Notes under the pieces: model-generated
Database searches by the model: none
The model's input: only the letters and a program-made list of their open reading frames with translations
What the model was told of the DNA's origin: nothing
Position numbers and translations under genes: made by a program
From: Ctenosaura bakeri
Taxonomy: Eukaryota; Chordata; Lepidosauria; Squamata; Iguanidae
Assembly: GCA_948474755.1 (NCBI GenBank)
Contig: CAOLHI010001025.1
Coordinates: 1 to 64,000, forward strand
Reading direction: 5' to 3'
DNA length: 64,000 bases
Shown: in pieces, positions 1 through 11,356 of the stretch
How positions within the stretch are numbered: the stretch's first letter is position 1
How the letters are laid out: each line of letters opens with the position of its first letter

Positions 1-693
1 GAGATGGGAAGGGGATTAAATTGGCCAATCACACTGCCAAATGCCCCAGAGGGTGCAACCAGCCATTTGCGCCTGGTCCATTTCCCCTAGACTTAATTTT
101 TTTGGGGGGGGGGAATGGGGATTCTTTGCCCTCTGGAGGATTTATGTAGCCTTACTGGCTATTTAAGCAGGTTTTTTTTTTCAGAGGAAGGACCATGGGG
201 GGAAGAGTATGAGGCGCCCATGAAGACTGGCCGTGAAGATCTGTGTCTTCCTGCACAGCAGAATGGGGTCAGACTGGGTGGTCCTTGTGGTTTCTTCTAC
301 CTTAATGATTCTATGGTTTAGGAGCCCCCCTCCTCACTTTCAATCTGGAATCCGGCAGCTCTAGCCCCCAGAATGGTCTTGGAAGGCCTTACCCCCCCAA
401 AAAAAATTTTGACACCAATTTTGACACCCAAACATCCCCTAGGGAGTGGGTGAATTTTTTTTTGGTTCCTCTGGCCCATTTAGCCCAGAAAAGGCCCTTT
501 TACAATAGGAAGTGCTGTGGCAATCACTTTCTATTCACTTTCTTTTTTTTCAAAGGCCTTTGCTGGGTCTAGAACAGCCCAGTGTACTGTTTGAGGCTGG
601 TAAGACTCCAGGTAAGCTCACCTATAGCCAACAGGAACTGGTTTGGGAACAATCAGGTTGGTCCAAGAGCTTACACAGGTTTACAAGCAGAAG
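1..693. other. LPP intron, no recognised feature
   Basis: Intronic sequence downstream (in gene sense) of the short LPP exon. I see homopolymer runs of T and G but no coding exon, RNA gene or recognisable transposon. Short open frames here have no family resemblance. Confidence 0.5.
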
Positions 694-1460
694 CATAGAA
701 TCATAGAATCATAGAAATTCAGAGTTGGAAGAGACCACACAGGCCATCCAGTCCAACCCCCTGCCATGCAGGAACACCCTCAAATCAATCCCGACAGATG
801 GCCATCCAGCCTCTGCTTAAAAACCTCCAAGGAAGGAGGCTCCACTACACTCCGAGGCAGCAGATTCCACTGCCGGACAGCCCTGACTGTCAGGAAGTTC
901 TTCCTGAGGTTCAGGTGGAATCTCCTTTCCTGAAACTTGAATCCATGGCTCCTTGTCCTGGTCTCTGGAGCAGCAGAAAACAAGCCCCCTCCTTCTTCTA
1001 CGTGGCATCCCTTCAAATATTTAAACATGGCTATCATGTCCCCTCTTAACCTCCTCTTCTGCAGACTAAACATACCCAGCTCTCTAAGTCTATCCTCATA
1101 GGGCATGGCTTCCAGGCCTCTCACCATTTTGGTTGCCCTCCTCTGGACTTGCTCCAGCTTGTCAATATCCTTCTTGAATTGGGGTGCCCAGAACTGAACA
1201 CAGTATTCAAGATGGGGTCTAACCAAAGCAGAGTAGAGTGGTACCAGTACCTCCCTCGATCTAGACACCATACTCCTATTGATGCATCCAAGAATTGCAT
1301 TGGCTTTCTTGGCTGCCGCATCACACTGCTGACTCATGTTCAGCTTGTGGTCTATGAAGACTCCTAGATCCCTTTCACACGTACTGCTATCCAGCCACGT
1401 GTCCCCCATCCTATATTTGTGGATTCCATTATTTCTGCCTAAGTGTAGGACCTTAGCATG
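694..1460 (-). mobile_element. CR1 LINE, 5'-truncated 3' end
   Basis: The plus strand begins with TCATAGAATCATAG, the reverse complement of the (ATTCTATGA)n 3' end diagnostic of CR1. On the minus strand a nearly open frame encodes the end of the CR1 reverse transcriptase, with the landmarks [31 protein letters not shown] and [12 protein letters not shown], then [16 protein letters not shown] near the C terminus. The frame starts in the thumb region, so this is a dead 5'-truncated copy. Little frame damage suggests a fairly young insertion. Confidence 0.93.
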
Positions 1461-2680
1461 GACCAGGCAGTCCAAGGTTCCAAGAGGAAAAGGAGTCCTG
1501 AACAGAATCTAAAGCCATGAAGGACGCTGCGGGAGAGAATATTCCAAAGATATACAGTGAAGGTCAGAAATCTATAAACCCAGAGATGTCAGATAGAGTT
1601 GCCCAGAAGTTTTGGACCTGCTTTTCTGCATCAATGGAATAGCCTGGGTTGAGCAGATTTATAGCCAGCAGCTGATCAGCCCAGCTAGCCTCATTAGCTC
1701 AGCGTCATGTATTTAAAGTGGAGCAGGGCATTGCCTGACCTTTTGCTTCTGGCACTTTAATTAATGTCGCTCAAGAGGATTAAGTGCTTCTGTTTTCTCC
1801 TCCTGATCTATGGCTGTTGCCTGGGATGGACAAAGTTCTGCCTCTCCATTGCCCTGGCAGGAGTCCAATCCTCCTCCAGGGACTGGGCTTGCCCATCTCG
1901 GCACTCCTCTTCCCCTTCATCATCCAAAAGGGCCTCCTCCAGGTAGGATGTTACACCAGGGAAGCCCCAAAATGTGGCAAAAATGGGAGGACGGATCAGG
2001 GGGCCACATGTGGACTGCAGGCTGTATTTGGCCCACCATGGTCTTATTTCATTTTCAGCTGCTAAAATAAATAACTTCAAATTTCAACAATTTCAATTAT
2101 TTTTTTCTTACTGTGTGACACTATGCACATTTTTTCAACGACGTCTTATATTTTGGGACTTTTTTTGTTTTGAAACAAACAATCTCCAAGTGTTTGACCA
2201 TTATCTCAATATGTCATCACATGCTTTATCACTGAGGATGAGAAATTTGGCCAGTATTCTTACTTATATTTTAATTCCATTTTAAATATTTTATTATCAG
2301 GGTTTTTGTTTTACCTTACCTATGTTGCAAACTGCTTTCAGTGCCATGTCATGAAAAAGAGAGACAGAAAATAAAACAATTATTTTATATCCCTCATACT
2401 CATATTGTAGATTGTCATCGCCCACGGTTGTTAACTTAGGTCTCAGTCAATTGGATCAATGAGATTTATCTGTTCGTCTTAATCAATCAATTCACTGTGG
2501 CTACTTTAGGTGGACTAACCAAATAAGATTCAAGATAGGGATGTAAATCTTTGTAACTGTAATTTTGGAACGGAAGAACAAATACTTTTAACCGTTTTTA
2601 AGCCGTTGAAAACTGTTTTTAAAGACTCTTCACAGTGCAGGATTTATACTGTCAAAAATTGCATGTTTTCTTTGTGTTTT
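1461..2680. other. LPP intron, mostly unassigned
   Basis: No gene. Around 1990-2045 the text GGCCACATGTGG followed by a GGCCCACC stretch resembles the ends of hAT-type elements, but I could not find a matching second end, so no element is called. Confidence 0.4.
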
Positions 2681-2900
2681 CTGCAGAGAAAATAACATTT
2701 CTGCACAGAGAACAGTACTTTGAGCAGAAATGCCGGGTGTGTGTGCATGGCAAGCTTATTTTCTGCGGAGAAAAAAGTCTCCTATGTGTATTTTTCACAT
2801 AAAACAAGCCCTCTTTTGCAAAGATTTTCACCCACCCTTGCTTGGATTTCCTTAAATGTGGAAAACACACCTTTCCATTTTTCAACTATTCTTTCCACCT
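2680..2900. repeat. Unclassified repeat rich in TTTTCTG(T/C)(G/A)CAGA
   Basis: Several copies of a word close to TTTCTGCAGAGAAAA and TTTCTGCACAGAG occur here. A related stretch recurs at 35150-35330 and 59205-59470, with a shared tail resembling CTTCC..GGAAAACACAC. It is a dispersed family that I do not recognise. Confidence 0.45.
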
Positions 2901-2976
2901 CTAATCCAGGGCACGGTGTGCCAGCCATCCGTAGATCCCTCTCCCACCAGAAAGCCAAGAATGACCTGGTCCTTAC

Positions 2977-3100
2977 CAAAGTATTCCTCTGAAGGAGGGT
3001 TCTCCATATCGTAAAGCATCTTCTGGGTCAGGTGTTCCAGCTCATCTTCTGGTCTGAATAAAGGAGTGTTTGAGGCAGGGCTGGGGCCAGCATGTCCACT
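2977..3100 (-). CDS. LPP: LPP coding exon (pre-LIM acidic segment), partial gene
   Basis: Exon of lipoma-preferred partner, a zyxin-family scaffold of focal adhesions that also enters the nucleus. On the minus strand it reads S-G-H-A-G then FRPEDELEHLTQKMLYD and ENPPSEEYFG, which matches the conserved segment directly before LIM domain 1 in LPP. The acceptor is a pyrimidine run ending CTTCTGCAG at 3101; the donor is TTTG|GTAAGG with GT at 2976-2975. The length of 124 nt gives entry phase 0 and exit phase 1, so the terminal glycine codon is completed by the next exon, which lies left of the window with the three LIM domains. Entry phase 0 fits the exon at 56843-57493 (joined as ..LQPK|SGHAG..). 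Zyxin and TRIP6 differ in this segment, so LPP is the best assignment. Confidence 0.93.
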
Positions 3101-3127
3101 CTGCAGAAGGAAGAACAAACACACAAC

Positions 3128-3258
3128 CATAGAATCACAGAACTGGAAGGGGCCTCATGGTCCTTCAAGTCCAACCCGCTGCTTAGTGCTCCAGCTGAAG
3201 AGCCCCAGTAGGTTGCCCTCCAGCCTCTTTTTGAAGACATTCAGAGAAGCATTCCCCA
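3128..3258 (-). mobile_element. CR1 LINE, old 3' tail next to LPP acceptor
   Basis: The plus strand reads CATAGAATCACAGAACTGG followed by the CR1 3' UTR word AAGTCCAACCC. Divergence is higher than in neighbouring CR1 copies, so it is an older subfamily. Its 3' terminus lies about 27 nt upstream of the acceptor of the short LPP exon. Confidence 0.75.
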
Positions 3259-3279
3259 TTGTTATCATGGTTATGATAT

Positions 3280-4100
3280 GTCGAGTGAGAGCACTAGATA
3301 TCCTTTTGATATCAAATAATTTGGCCTTTGCTTGACTTTTCTCTGCCACCCTACTCCACGTGTTTGCAGAGGTCTCCTGGACGAGCACATACGGGCGCGG
3401 CCGTTAATGACTGTACATTCCAAGACCCCATTCAGGCAAGCACTTTAAACCTCTCCGATGCTTTAGGGAAAAACCTCCCTGCAAACCAGCTCTGCTCGGC
3501 TTGGATCTACACAAAGCCATGCAGCCAAGAGCCAAGCCATTTCTTTATGTAGGGTCATTAACGAACTGGCCACGCTATTGTCTTAAGAGCTAAACCCATC
3601 ATGCAAAACTTGACCTTTTCCAACTCCTTTGTCCAGCTCCAAATCTCCTTTGTTCTCACCAAGCATAACATAGCCTGTAGGTAAACTCCACCCTATAAAA
3701 GGTCCCCACTTTTGGGAGTACTTTGGATCACCCTGGACTTCCATCCCGCCTTGCTCAGCCAGCCTCGCTGAGCTTTCTTCCCTGGAACCCCATCTTTCTC
3801 TCCAGGACTACGAGATAAGGTGTCGTATTACCCATCCTTAAGCTCTCTTATTTCTGCTTCCAAGTTAGCCAGTGTGTGTGTTGTTTTTATTTGCTGTTTA
3901 TCTTTCAATAAAACAGTTATTTTTGTTACTTTTAAACTTGCTTGCCTGCTCTCTGACCTGAAGCCGCAGACATTGGGTTAAAAGATCCTTGCTAAAGTTA
4001 CCCCGCCTCTCGTTTAGCCAAGAGAGTGCTCGAGCTAAATTCCCCCAACGTGTGTTTTTATTTGGTTATTTGGGTGCCCCTCCCAGGACCCCCAACATAC
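3280..4100 (+). mobile_element. Solo LTR A of an LTR retroelement
   Basis: Non-coding stretch with promoter and polyadenylation features in order: TATAAAAG at 3694-3701 and AATAAA at 3907-3912, followed by a GT-rich/T-rich region. It aligns along its length with the region 7188-8050 (shared TCCACGTGT, CTGGACTTCCATCC-like and GACATTGGGT words), so both are diverged copies of one LTR family. No gag, pol or env reading frame is attached. Boundaries are approximate; class (ERV or Gypsy) is not decided. Confidence 0.65.
3694..3701 (+). promoter_or_regulatory. TATA box of solo LTR A
   Basis: TATAAAAG, aligned in position with TATAAAAA of LTR B at 7600-7607. Any activity today would be antisense to LPP. 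Confidence 0.5.
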
Positions 4101-4109
4101 AGGGTAACA

Positions 4110-4940
4110 CCATCACTTCTCCGGGCACTAGGTTCCATTGCCAAACTGCTTCCCTAGCCATGGGAAAACCTGAGAACAGAAGAAGATCCACTTTTCTGAA
4201 AGTGGCAAGGGGCCTTTTTAGTTAGGGGGTGTCAGGGATCTTTGTTATGCCTCCCTAGCTGGTTCTCGGTTCCATGCTGTCTTTAGAACATAACATGTTT
4301 CTGTAACTTTGCCACTGCCTAATCTTTTCCCGGAGAAGGATGCTCCAAGATATGATGTCCAGAAACCTGATGTAATCTTTCTTACTTATAGTAAAACTTC
4401 CTTAAACACTCTCTTAAGTGCTGGAGTGCTTTTGGCTACTTTGGCACACACTCTCTGGGGAAGGGGAAAGTGGTTTTCCTTTGGGCCATCATAGATCTCT
4501 GCCTGCCCCTTGGAAAGATGGAGAAGAAGGCACTGAGGAGGGCGTGGGTGGGAACAGAGACGTCCTTTTTGGCTAGCCCTCTCTTCTTTGCCCAAGGGCT
4601 TAGGACAGAAGAAAAAGTACAGCAATGCATGAAGTTTCCAAGATGGCATAAACATCAAGGCTACGGGGCATGCTGTTCAGGTCATTTCAAAAGCAGAACT
4701 TGTCAAGTAACCCAGAAACAGATCAACAAATGCAAGGGTTTTGCCCAGCTGCTTGAAAACAACCCTGGACCAGCCTGATATTCTCCTTAGGCCTTTTCTT
4801 GAGTACCACCAGTTCAGGAATATCTTCATTGTTGGTCTTAAAACACACACATACACGCACACTATTTCACTACAATGAACCTAAAACATAATGTTCTGGA
4901 ACAAAGAGGCACAGCTTCTCCTCTACCTACTTTCCTGCCA
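4110..4940. other. LPP intron, no recognised feature
   Basis: Mixed-composition sequence without coding, RNA-gene or transposon signatures that I can support. A short ACAC run lies near 4843-4862. Confidence 0.4.
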
Positions 4941-5515
4941 CTTTAATAAAATTTATTGCATGCATGCACTCAGATTTTCCAAAACTGTATTTTTTGATTG
5001 AATATATTAAAACAACAAAGCATCACGATATTAAATAACTACCAAAAAACCCCCACAATCCTAAACAATATTAAACAAATGGAATACCCTAAATATACAC
5101 TAAATAAATTCTAAGATAACTATAACAACACTAGTAACAAAACAACAACAACCCAGAAACAACATAATAAACATACATCTAACTAAAAAATGGCTTCCAA
5201 CCCAACTATCAGCTATTCTAAATATTTCATATATGGTATGTATACTAACATAATGTAATAATGAAAAGAAAAAAGGAGAAAAAAAACACTTAGGTAACAT
5301 TTATGCATAATCTCACTTATAAAACACTTCTAAAATAAATATATAAACTTATTAATATCAATAACCAACTAACATTATTAATCTGTAATAAATTATATAT
5401 AGTTATATACACTTATAGAAGATAACAATATATAGCATTGAAGTAAAGTCATCTATGATTTTCTTAAATTCCTTAGCACATATTCTTAGATTCCTTAGCA
5501 CATATAGATTTCTCA
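4940..5515. repeat. AT-rich stretch, origin unknown
   Basis: Strongly AT-rich block with AATAAAATTTATT at its left end and runs of AACAACAAC and TATATA. The composition is like the 3' UTR of a LINE in minus orientation, but no target duplication or protein remnant is visible. Confidence 0.35.
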
Positions 5516-5837
5516 AAACTGGACAGAAGGGGATCCTGGAGGAAATGGGTGAGATCCCATGCATTTATACCACAGTGCAAATGGATGCCAGCACAGTTAT
5601 GCCAGATTATGCCAGTTGAGCAATGACTGGAGCAAAGGGTACCTGGTGCCCAGAGCCCAGGTGAGAAACTCTATCTGTGTCATGCCTCCTTCTGGGACAG
5701 CAGGACTGAAAGAGAGTCTGGGGGAGGTCTTGGGACACCTGCAGCTCATTTCAGGCATCACTAGCTGTTCTTACTGAACAATCAGTCTTCCTACATAAGT
5801 CAGGCAGCAAACACTTGTCAGTTGCTGGAAGTAACAC

Positions 5838-6268
5838 CTACCTTTCGTATGGCATTTGCCATGTGAAAGGGCCCCTCGAGCGTTGTGCAATTGTGAGGAG
5901 CGATCTGCACGACGCACTCATAATCGTGTGACGCTCCAGGGTCGAGAAGGCGCCACTCACACACTTTTTCATTTTCAGCTTTCAGCCGAAAATGGTGCGC
6001 AATCGCGCATTGCTCCAGGGCCTCGTGCGCACTTGCTGTGTGTGCGGAGCCTCCGGAGCCATGGAGGTCGTGCTTCTTTCCGCAGCGCAGCCTGGGAAAC
6101 TCCCAGGCTGCGCTGTAGAAGGAAAAGGCGGGGCTCTCGCGCTGCCTGCTCGGGAGCAGGCAGTTCGTGCAGAGCTGAAGCAGTGGGGACACGAAAGCCC
6201 CTTGCTGGAGGCTGCTTGCGTGATCCTTGCACCCCAGCGCCAAAAAAAGGTAAGCTGCAGAAAGGGCC
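5838..6268. mobile_element. GC-rich TIR element, copy G1
   Basis: Ends CCTTTCGTATGGC and GCAGAAAGGGCC are degenerate forms of the TIR seen at G6 (GGCCCTTTCCGCAC). The interior holds the family hallmarks: a hairpin around ATTTTCAGCTTTCAGCCGAAAAT and the word GCGCAATCGCGCATTGC. The left end is followed at once by its own inverse (ATGGCATTTGCCAT). No transposase frame is present, so it is non-autonomous. Confidence 0.7.
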
Positions 6269-6484
6269 TCAGACTTTGTGGAGAAGACACCCCAGCCAGC
6301 CTGGAGACTCTGCCCTGCTTTCTGAACCCTTGGAACTGTACCCCAACTCTGCTTTTGCATGTCCCTCTGGCTGTCTTGGGCCTTCCTGGCTACTGACTGA
6401 TTCCTTGGCTTCTTGACCTCTGGACTACTAGTCACCCATATAGCTTCTCTCCTCTGCCAGTGAATCATGACAATATGGAAGAGC

Positions 6485-6800
6485 TGGAAATTTCTCCTAA
6501 TGTTTAGGTGGAATCTCTTTTCCTGACGTTTGCAACTGTTGCTCTGTGTCCTAGTCTCTGGAGCAGGAGAAAACAAGCTTGCTTCTTCTTCAACATGGCA
6601 TCCCTTCCAATATTTAAAAATGGCTCTCATGTCCCCTCTTAATCTTCTCTTCTCCAGGCTAAGTATTCCCAGCTCCCTAAGCCGCTCCTCAAAGGGCTTC
6701 ATGGTTTCCAGATCTTTGACCCTTTTAGTCTTCCTCCCCTGTACGTGTTCCAGCTTTTTAATATCCTTCTTGCATTGTAGTATTCAGAACCAATGCTAAT
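6485..6800 (-). mobile_element. CR1 LINE fragment
   Basis: Minus-strand peptide words [17 protein letters not shown] and ERLRELGILSLEKRR match the CR1 C-terminal region. The usual 3' tail is missing; the fragment ends exactly where the pogo-type MITE begins. Confidence 0.8.
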
Positions 6801-6801
6801 A

Positions 6802-7051
6802 CAGCAGAGTCCCAGTTATCCGACCTGCGGTTATCCGACGCTCCGGATTAACCGACATCGCGGCTGCCTGGGGGCATGGCTGCAGGCATTTCCGTGCCCC
6901 CAGACACACCCCAACACGCCCCCAGGCCTGCCCCGACACGCCCCCGACATGTCCCTGAAATGGTGGCCGCCACGGGGCTCCATGTCATCCAACATTTCAG
7001 TTATCCGACCCCGCGCCCACCGGTTTAGGTCGGATAACCAGGACTCTACTG
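6802..7051. mobile_element. Pogo/Tigger-like MITE with TA target duplication
   Basis: Inverted ends CAGCAGAGTCCCAGTTATCC and GGATAACCAGGACTCTACTG flank a 250-bp non-coding interior in which TTATCCGAC and its complement recur. TA dinucleotides stand immediately outside both ends (6800-6801 and 7052-7053). This is the structure of Tc1/mariner-superfamily pogo elements, whose ends in vertebrates carry CAGTAGAGTC-type termini. No transposase is encoded. Confidence 0.85.
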
Positions 7052-7187
7052 TAATAGTGTTAGTAGTACTATTTCAAAAAGTAAAAAGCCAGTTTGTTTC
7101 CTCATGAGCTTCTGTGTGTACTAGTAATGGGCTAGTGCTAGTTAATGACTAATTGTGTTACTGCAGTTCCTAAGCTGCACTTGGGGT

Positions 7188-8050
7188 GACATTAGATATC
7201 ACTTTGATGTCAATAATTTGGCTCTTTTCTCCCACCCCTCTCCACGTGTCTGCGAGGTCCCCCAGACAAGCTCGTAGACAGGCACAGCCGCTAATCGCTG
7301 TAATATTCCAACACAATACAGGCAGGCCAGAAATAGCCGTCCCGCCGCTTCAGGAGACCTCAAAGGCAAGCACTCTATTATGTATGCACGCTGCTTACAA
7401 AGAACTCCCTGCCCTGAGCAGGCAACTTGACAAGCTGGATACTCAAATGTCAAGCACTCTGCGTTTGCATACTGTCTACTCCATTGTCAATTTGGACTGA
7501 ACTCAATCATGCTAAATTCTGACCTTTCGGAGGCTTTGTCTCCAGCTCGAAACTCATTGTGTTCCCCAAATACGGACTAGCCTACGGCCACATCTCCCCT
7601 ATAAAAACCCCTGACTTCGTGAGCTTCCTTGGATCGCTCCCGACTTCCATCCTGCCTTGCTGCCGCTTTGCTTGGCGAGCCTTTCCCTCAGTCCCACGTA
7701 CTGAGACTTCATACCTACGGACTCTATCTCCAGACTACCCGGGCTTCAGGACAGGTGTAGTATTACCCAAACCAACAACTGCCTCTTAAAAATCCCTCTA
7801 TCCCACTCCAATCTTTATTTCTTTAGTTCTTGGCGTGAGTGTGTTGCATACACTGTTTGACTGTATTTTAATAAAAACAATTATTATTCTTACACTTCTG
7901 TTTGCTCCTTGACTTGGCCTGACCCCATAGACATTGGGTGAAAGATCTTGCTCCGTTGCCCTGCCCCTCGCATTGCTAATGTGTGCTCTTGGCTAATTTC
8001 CCCATCTTTTAATAATTGAGAGCGCATTTAGGTGTCCCTCCCGAAACTGC
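7188..8050 (+). mobile_element. Solo LTR B, same family as LTR A
   Basis: Carries TATAAAAA at 7600-7607 and AATAAA at 7870-7875 in the same spacing as LTR A, and shares GATATCA, TCCACGTGT, CATAGACATTGGGT and the C-rich end. Its right edge runs straight into the right half of an M-family MITE, so the true end is uncertain. No internal retroelement genes are attached. Confidence 0.65.
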
Positions 8051-8120
8051 AAACCCCAGGATTCCATAGGATGTTGCAAGTGGAATAATAGCGCTATAAT
8101 AGTCCAGTGCGGAAATGGCC
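8050..8120. mobile_element. M-family MITE, right half only
   Basis: Reads AACTGCAAACCCCAGGATTC then TGGAATAATAGCGCTATAAT and ends GTGCGGAAATGGCC, the right half of the MITE whose full copies are at 32583-32743 and 34879-35084. Confidence 0.75.
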
Positions 8121-8272
8121 AGAGTCTCCTTCTTTGGAAGTTTTAAAGCAGAGGCCGGATGACCATCTGTCGGGAATGCTTTGGTAGTATGTCTTGCATG
8201 GTAGAATGAGGTGCAACATGATGGCCTTTTTGGTCTCTTCCAACTCTACGATTCCGCGATTCTATAATGGTT
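8121..8272 (+). mobile_element. CR1 LINE 3' tail
   Basis: Plus-strand CR1 end: TTTTAAAGCAGAGGCCGGATG, then TCTTCCAACTCTACGATTCC and a terminal ATTCTAT. Degenerate and 5'-truncated. Confidence 0.8.
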
Positions 8273-9605
8273 CCAGTTGGCCAAACTTCCCTGAAATAAT
8301 ATTTTCTGTACCTCCTGATTTATTTATTTTTTTAAAAAAGGGGAAAAGCAACCCCATCTGATACTACCTACCCAATCTTTGACTAAAAAAGACAAAGTGA
8401 AATGGGCACCCTTACACATCCATCTTGTCCGTGAACGAGCTGGCTTCACTCCTAAGGGGCTTTTTCCTCCGAGTAGCCAAGGACACATTCAGGAGCAGCC
8501 GTGCTTGCCTGCGCTGCTGACGAAAACAAGGGGACCATTTGCTGCTTTTGGGAATGGAGTGAACAGGGCGTCATCTATTGATGGAGAGTTGAGTCTCAAG
8601 GGCATTTGCAAACGGACTCGGTTGTGCAAAGCTCGTCCAAAAGAGCCAGGCAGAAATGACATTTGGGAAAGGCAGAGGAACTGCTGCTGCACCACCCAGC
8701 ATTTGAGTTTGGGGAGGTACCAGGAGTTCTTTTGCAGGGGAAATAGTTTCACCACCCCTGCTATTCAAAAGGAAATGCCATATCGCTGCCTCAGGCTATT
8801 ATTCTCATTTTCTTGTTATCTCTCCTGAAGAAAAGATGATAGTCATGACGGTGATGAACTTATAGTATAATATAATATGATCGGGAAATATAACATAAAC
8901 AAACATTTTGGTTTCTGCTTTCTTCAGTTGCTAAGGAACTGAAGCAATTTATTTATGCTATATTTTTCAATCTTGTTTGTTAATTGCTTTTATATTATAA
9001 TTGAAAGCCTCCTTCTGGGATCCAGGATAAACCTGGGAGAAGTGCTGTTGGTTTGCTTTTTAGCAGAGTTGCCTGGGGGATTCTGGAAGCTGTAGTCCAA
9101 AAAGAAAAAAGGGGGAGAACTTTTCCAAGCTCTGTAAATGCTGTCTCTACCTAACTTCAGGGCAATGCTGTATTTTATACTAAAACTTTCTTTCATACCA
9201 AAATGACATGTCTATGGAAACCACCTGATTTGCATGTTCCTCTCACCCAAGCGCTCAGTAGTGTGCACAATGTGCCCAACTGGAAGCAAAAAGAACATCA
9301 ATCCAATTCTTAATTGGCGTGACACAGCCTGGTACAGCTCTGCACAAAATTGGGTTCAGGGAACTGAAAGCAATTTTCATTGAGGTTTTGCTGCCTTCCG
9401 ATCCTGCTTTGGGAAATCTCTCTCTTCAGAACAACTCTTCTTAGATTGTTTTTTAAATCATGGTTTCACAATTACAAAAGGAATCTTTGCCACTCCAATT
9501 AACCTCTTCCCCCCATCTGTCATGTAATCATTTTCAAATACAGCTCTTCCCACACAGCAGGGGTGGCTCGTGGCTTCCATGTCAGCAGGATGATGCCTCC
9601 ACTGG
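8273..9605. other. LPP intron, no recognised feature
   Basis: Unassigned intron. Open frames of up to 149 codons exist near 8379-8828 but have no recognisable domain, no splice support and no homology I can recall. Confidence 0.4.
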
Positions 9606-9609
9606 TTTA

Positions 9610-9611
<2 letters not shown>

Positions 9612-9658
<47 letters not shown>
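9612..9658 (+). repeat. (TAA)n microsatellite
   Basis: About fifteen uninterrupted AAT/TAA units. It is read as a run of asparagine codons in one frame, which is an artefact. Confidence 0.95.
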
Positions 9659-9747
9659 TCCCGCCTCTCCCCATGGAACGAGGCAGCACTACAACAATAC
9701 ATTAAATACATTAAAAGCATTAAAACATAACCAATCCTCCCCATCCA

Positions 9748-10107
9748 CAGGGAATAATGTTATTAATGCAACTGCAAGGAATAATGTTATTAATGCAACT
9801 GAATGTAACTGCATTACAAAAGTAACTGGAGGTGATATATACTACAAAGAGAAATGCACCTAACTCCATTACAGGTTTAAATGCAAGTAACCACATTACA
9901 AATTACATATTACAAATGCAAATGTAGGTAACTACATTATAAAAGTAACTTTACATGATAATAAGACTAAAGTAAGTGCATGTAACTACATTGTAAAAGT
10001 AACTGGAGGGTTTAACATTACAAAAATATATGAACGTAACCGCATTACAAATGTCTCTGAAGGTAACTACATCACAAAAGTAACTGCAGGGAATAATGTT
10101 ATTAGTT
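9748..10107 (+). repeat. Degenerate tandem array of a GTAACTACATTACAAAAG-like unit
   Basis: The unit recurs at least seven times with substitutions, for example GTAACTGCATTACAAAAGTA, GTAACCACATTACAAA and GTAACTACATTGTAAAAGTA. The words GGAATAATGTTATTA appear twice at the left edge and once at the right edge, bracketing the array. Repeat type is not recognised. Confidence 0.7.
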
Positions 10108-10170
10108 TTAGGATGCACTTTGTGACTCCTTACTCTGATCTTTAAAAGAGTTATCTAAGGGGAAAAAAAA

Positions 10171-10578
10171 TCATAGAATCCTAATTGGAGGAGGCCCCAG
10201 CAGCCATCGAGTCCAACCCCATTCCACCATGCAGGAAGACACCATCAAAGCATTCCCAAAAGATGGCCGGCCAGACTGTATTTAAAAAAACCCCAAAGAA
10301 GAAGACTTCACCACACTCTGACGCAGCACATTTCGCTGTTGAACTGCTCTAAGTACCATCAGGAAGTTCTTTCTAATATTTAGGTGGAATCTCTTTTCTT
10401 GTAATCGGACGTCATTGCTCCATGTCCTAGTCTCTGGAGGAGCAGAAAGCAAGCTTGCTCCATCCACCATATGACATCCCTTCAAATACTTAAAACCTGG
10501 CTACCATGTCACCTCTTCACCTTCTCTTCTCCAGATTAAACATGCCCAGCTCCTCATAGGGCTTCATGGTTTTCAGCC
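10171..10578 (-). mobile_element. CR1 LINE 3' end
   Basis: Begins TCATAGAATCC on the plus strand and on the minus strand carries ERRFHLNIRKNF-type text (here EKRFHLNIRKNFL). Several frame breaks; an older subfamily than the copy at 694-1460. Confidence 0.85.
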
Positions 10579-11020
10579 CTAAAAGCAAAGGTGAGGTCAT
10601 TGTGTCTCAAAAGTTTTTTGAGGCCAGTGGACTCCCAGCACCCAAAGAAACATGCTGATATTCCACATCAACTACTCAGTTATGCATTCATAACAAAGCA
10701 ACATCTCCTGCCCCAGGCCACCTAAACAGCCAGCAGCCAGATCAGCTGAAGGACGCCTGTTCAGCTGGCAACTGGGGCTCAGGGAAGATGAAGCTTCCAG
10801 CCCCTTTACACTAGAACAGAGGTTGCAACAGAGACTTTTGACAGGAGTCCTGCTTCTTCTTATGGCAGCCTTGCTTGCAGGCAGGCAAGGGATGGAAACA
10901 TCATCTCCTTTGCATCTCCAGTTGCCAGCTGACCAGACTTCCTTTGCCTGCAGTGTGGTCTTCCACTTTTCCTACCACCTGCAAGAACCTCTTGCAGTTT
11001 TGTGCTCATCTCATGCATGA

Positions 11021-11356
11021 AGGGACATGAAAGCCATTTTTAAATAGTTGAAGGGATGTCATGTTGAGGAGGGAGCAGGCTTGTACTCTACCGCTCCAGA
11101 GACCAGGACAAGGAGCAATGGATTCAAGCTGCAGGAAAGGAGATTCCACCTGAACCTCAGGAAGAACTTCCTAAAGGTCAGAGCTGTCTGGCAGTGGAAT
11201 CTGCTGCCTCCATGGAGTGTGGTGGAGCCTCCTTTGGAGGTTTTTAAGCAGAGGCTGGATAGCCATCTGTTGGGAATGCTTTGATGGGTGTTCCTGCATA
11301 GCAGGGGGCTGGACTAGATGGCCCCTGGGGGTCTCTCCCAACTCTATGATTCTATG
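11021..11356 (+). mobile_element. CR1 LINE 3' end
   Basis: Encodes [17 protein letters not shown] near the C terminus and FKQRLDSHLLGML at the end of the frame, then the 3' UTR and a terminal ATGATTCTATG. Confidence 0.88.

Noticed and set aside
5818..6702. Open frame of 294 codons on the minus strand
   Set aside because: It runs through a GC-rich TIR element and a CR1 fragment; only the CR1 part has protein character, so it is a chimera of repeats.
3280..8050. LTRs A and B as the two ends of one provirus
   Set aside because: They differ considerably, and the 3.1 kb between them holds a GC-rich TIR element, CR1 and a pogo MITE, with no retroelement genes.
9606..9705. Poly-asparagine protein
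   Set aside because: Translation of the (TAA)n microsatellite.
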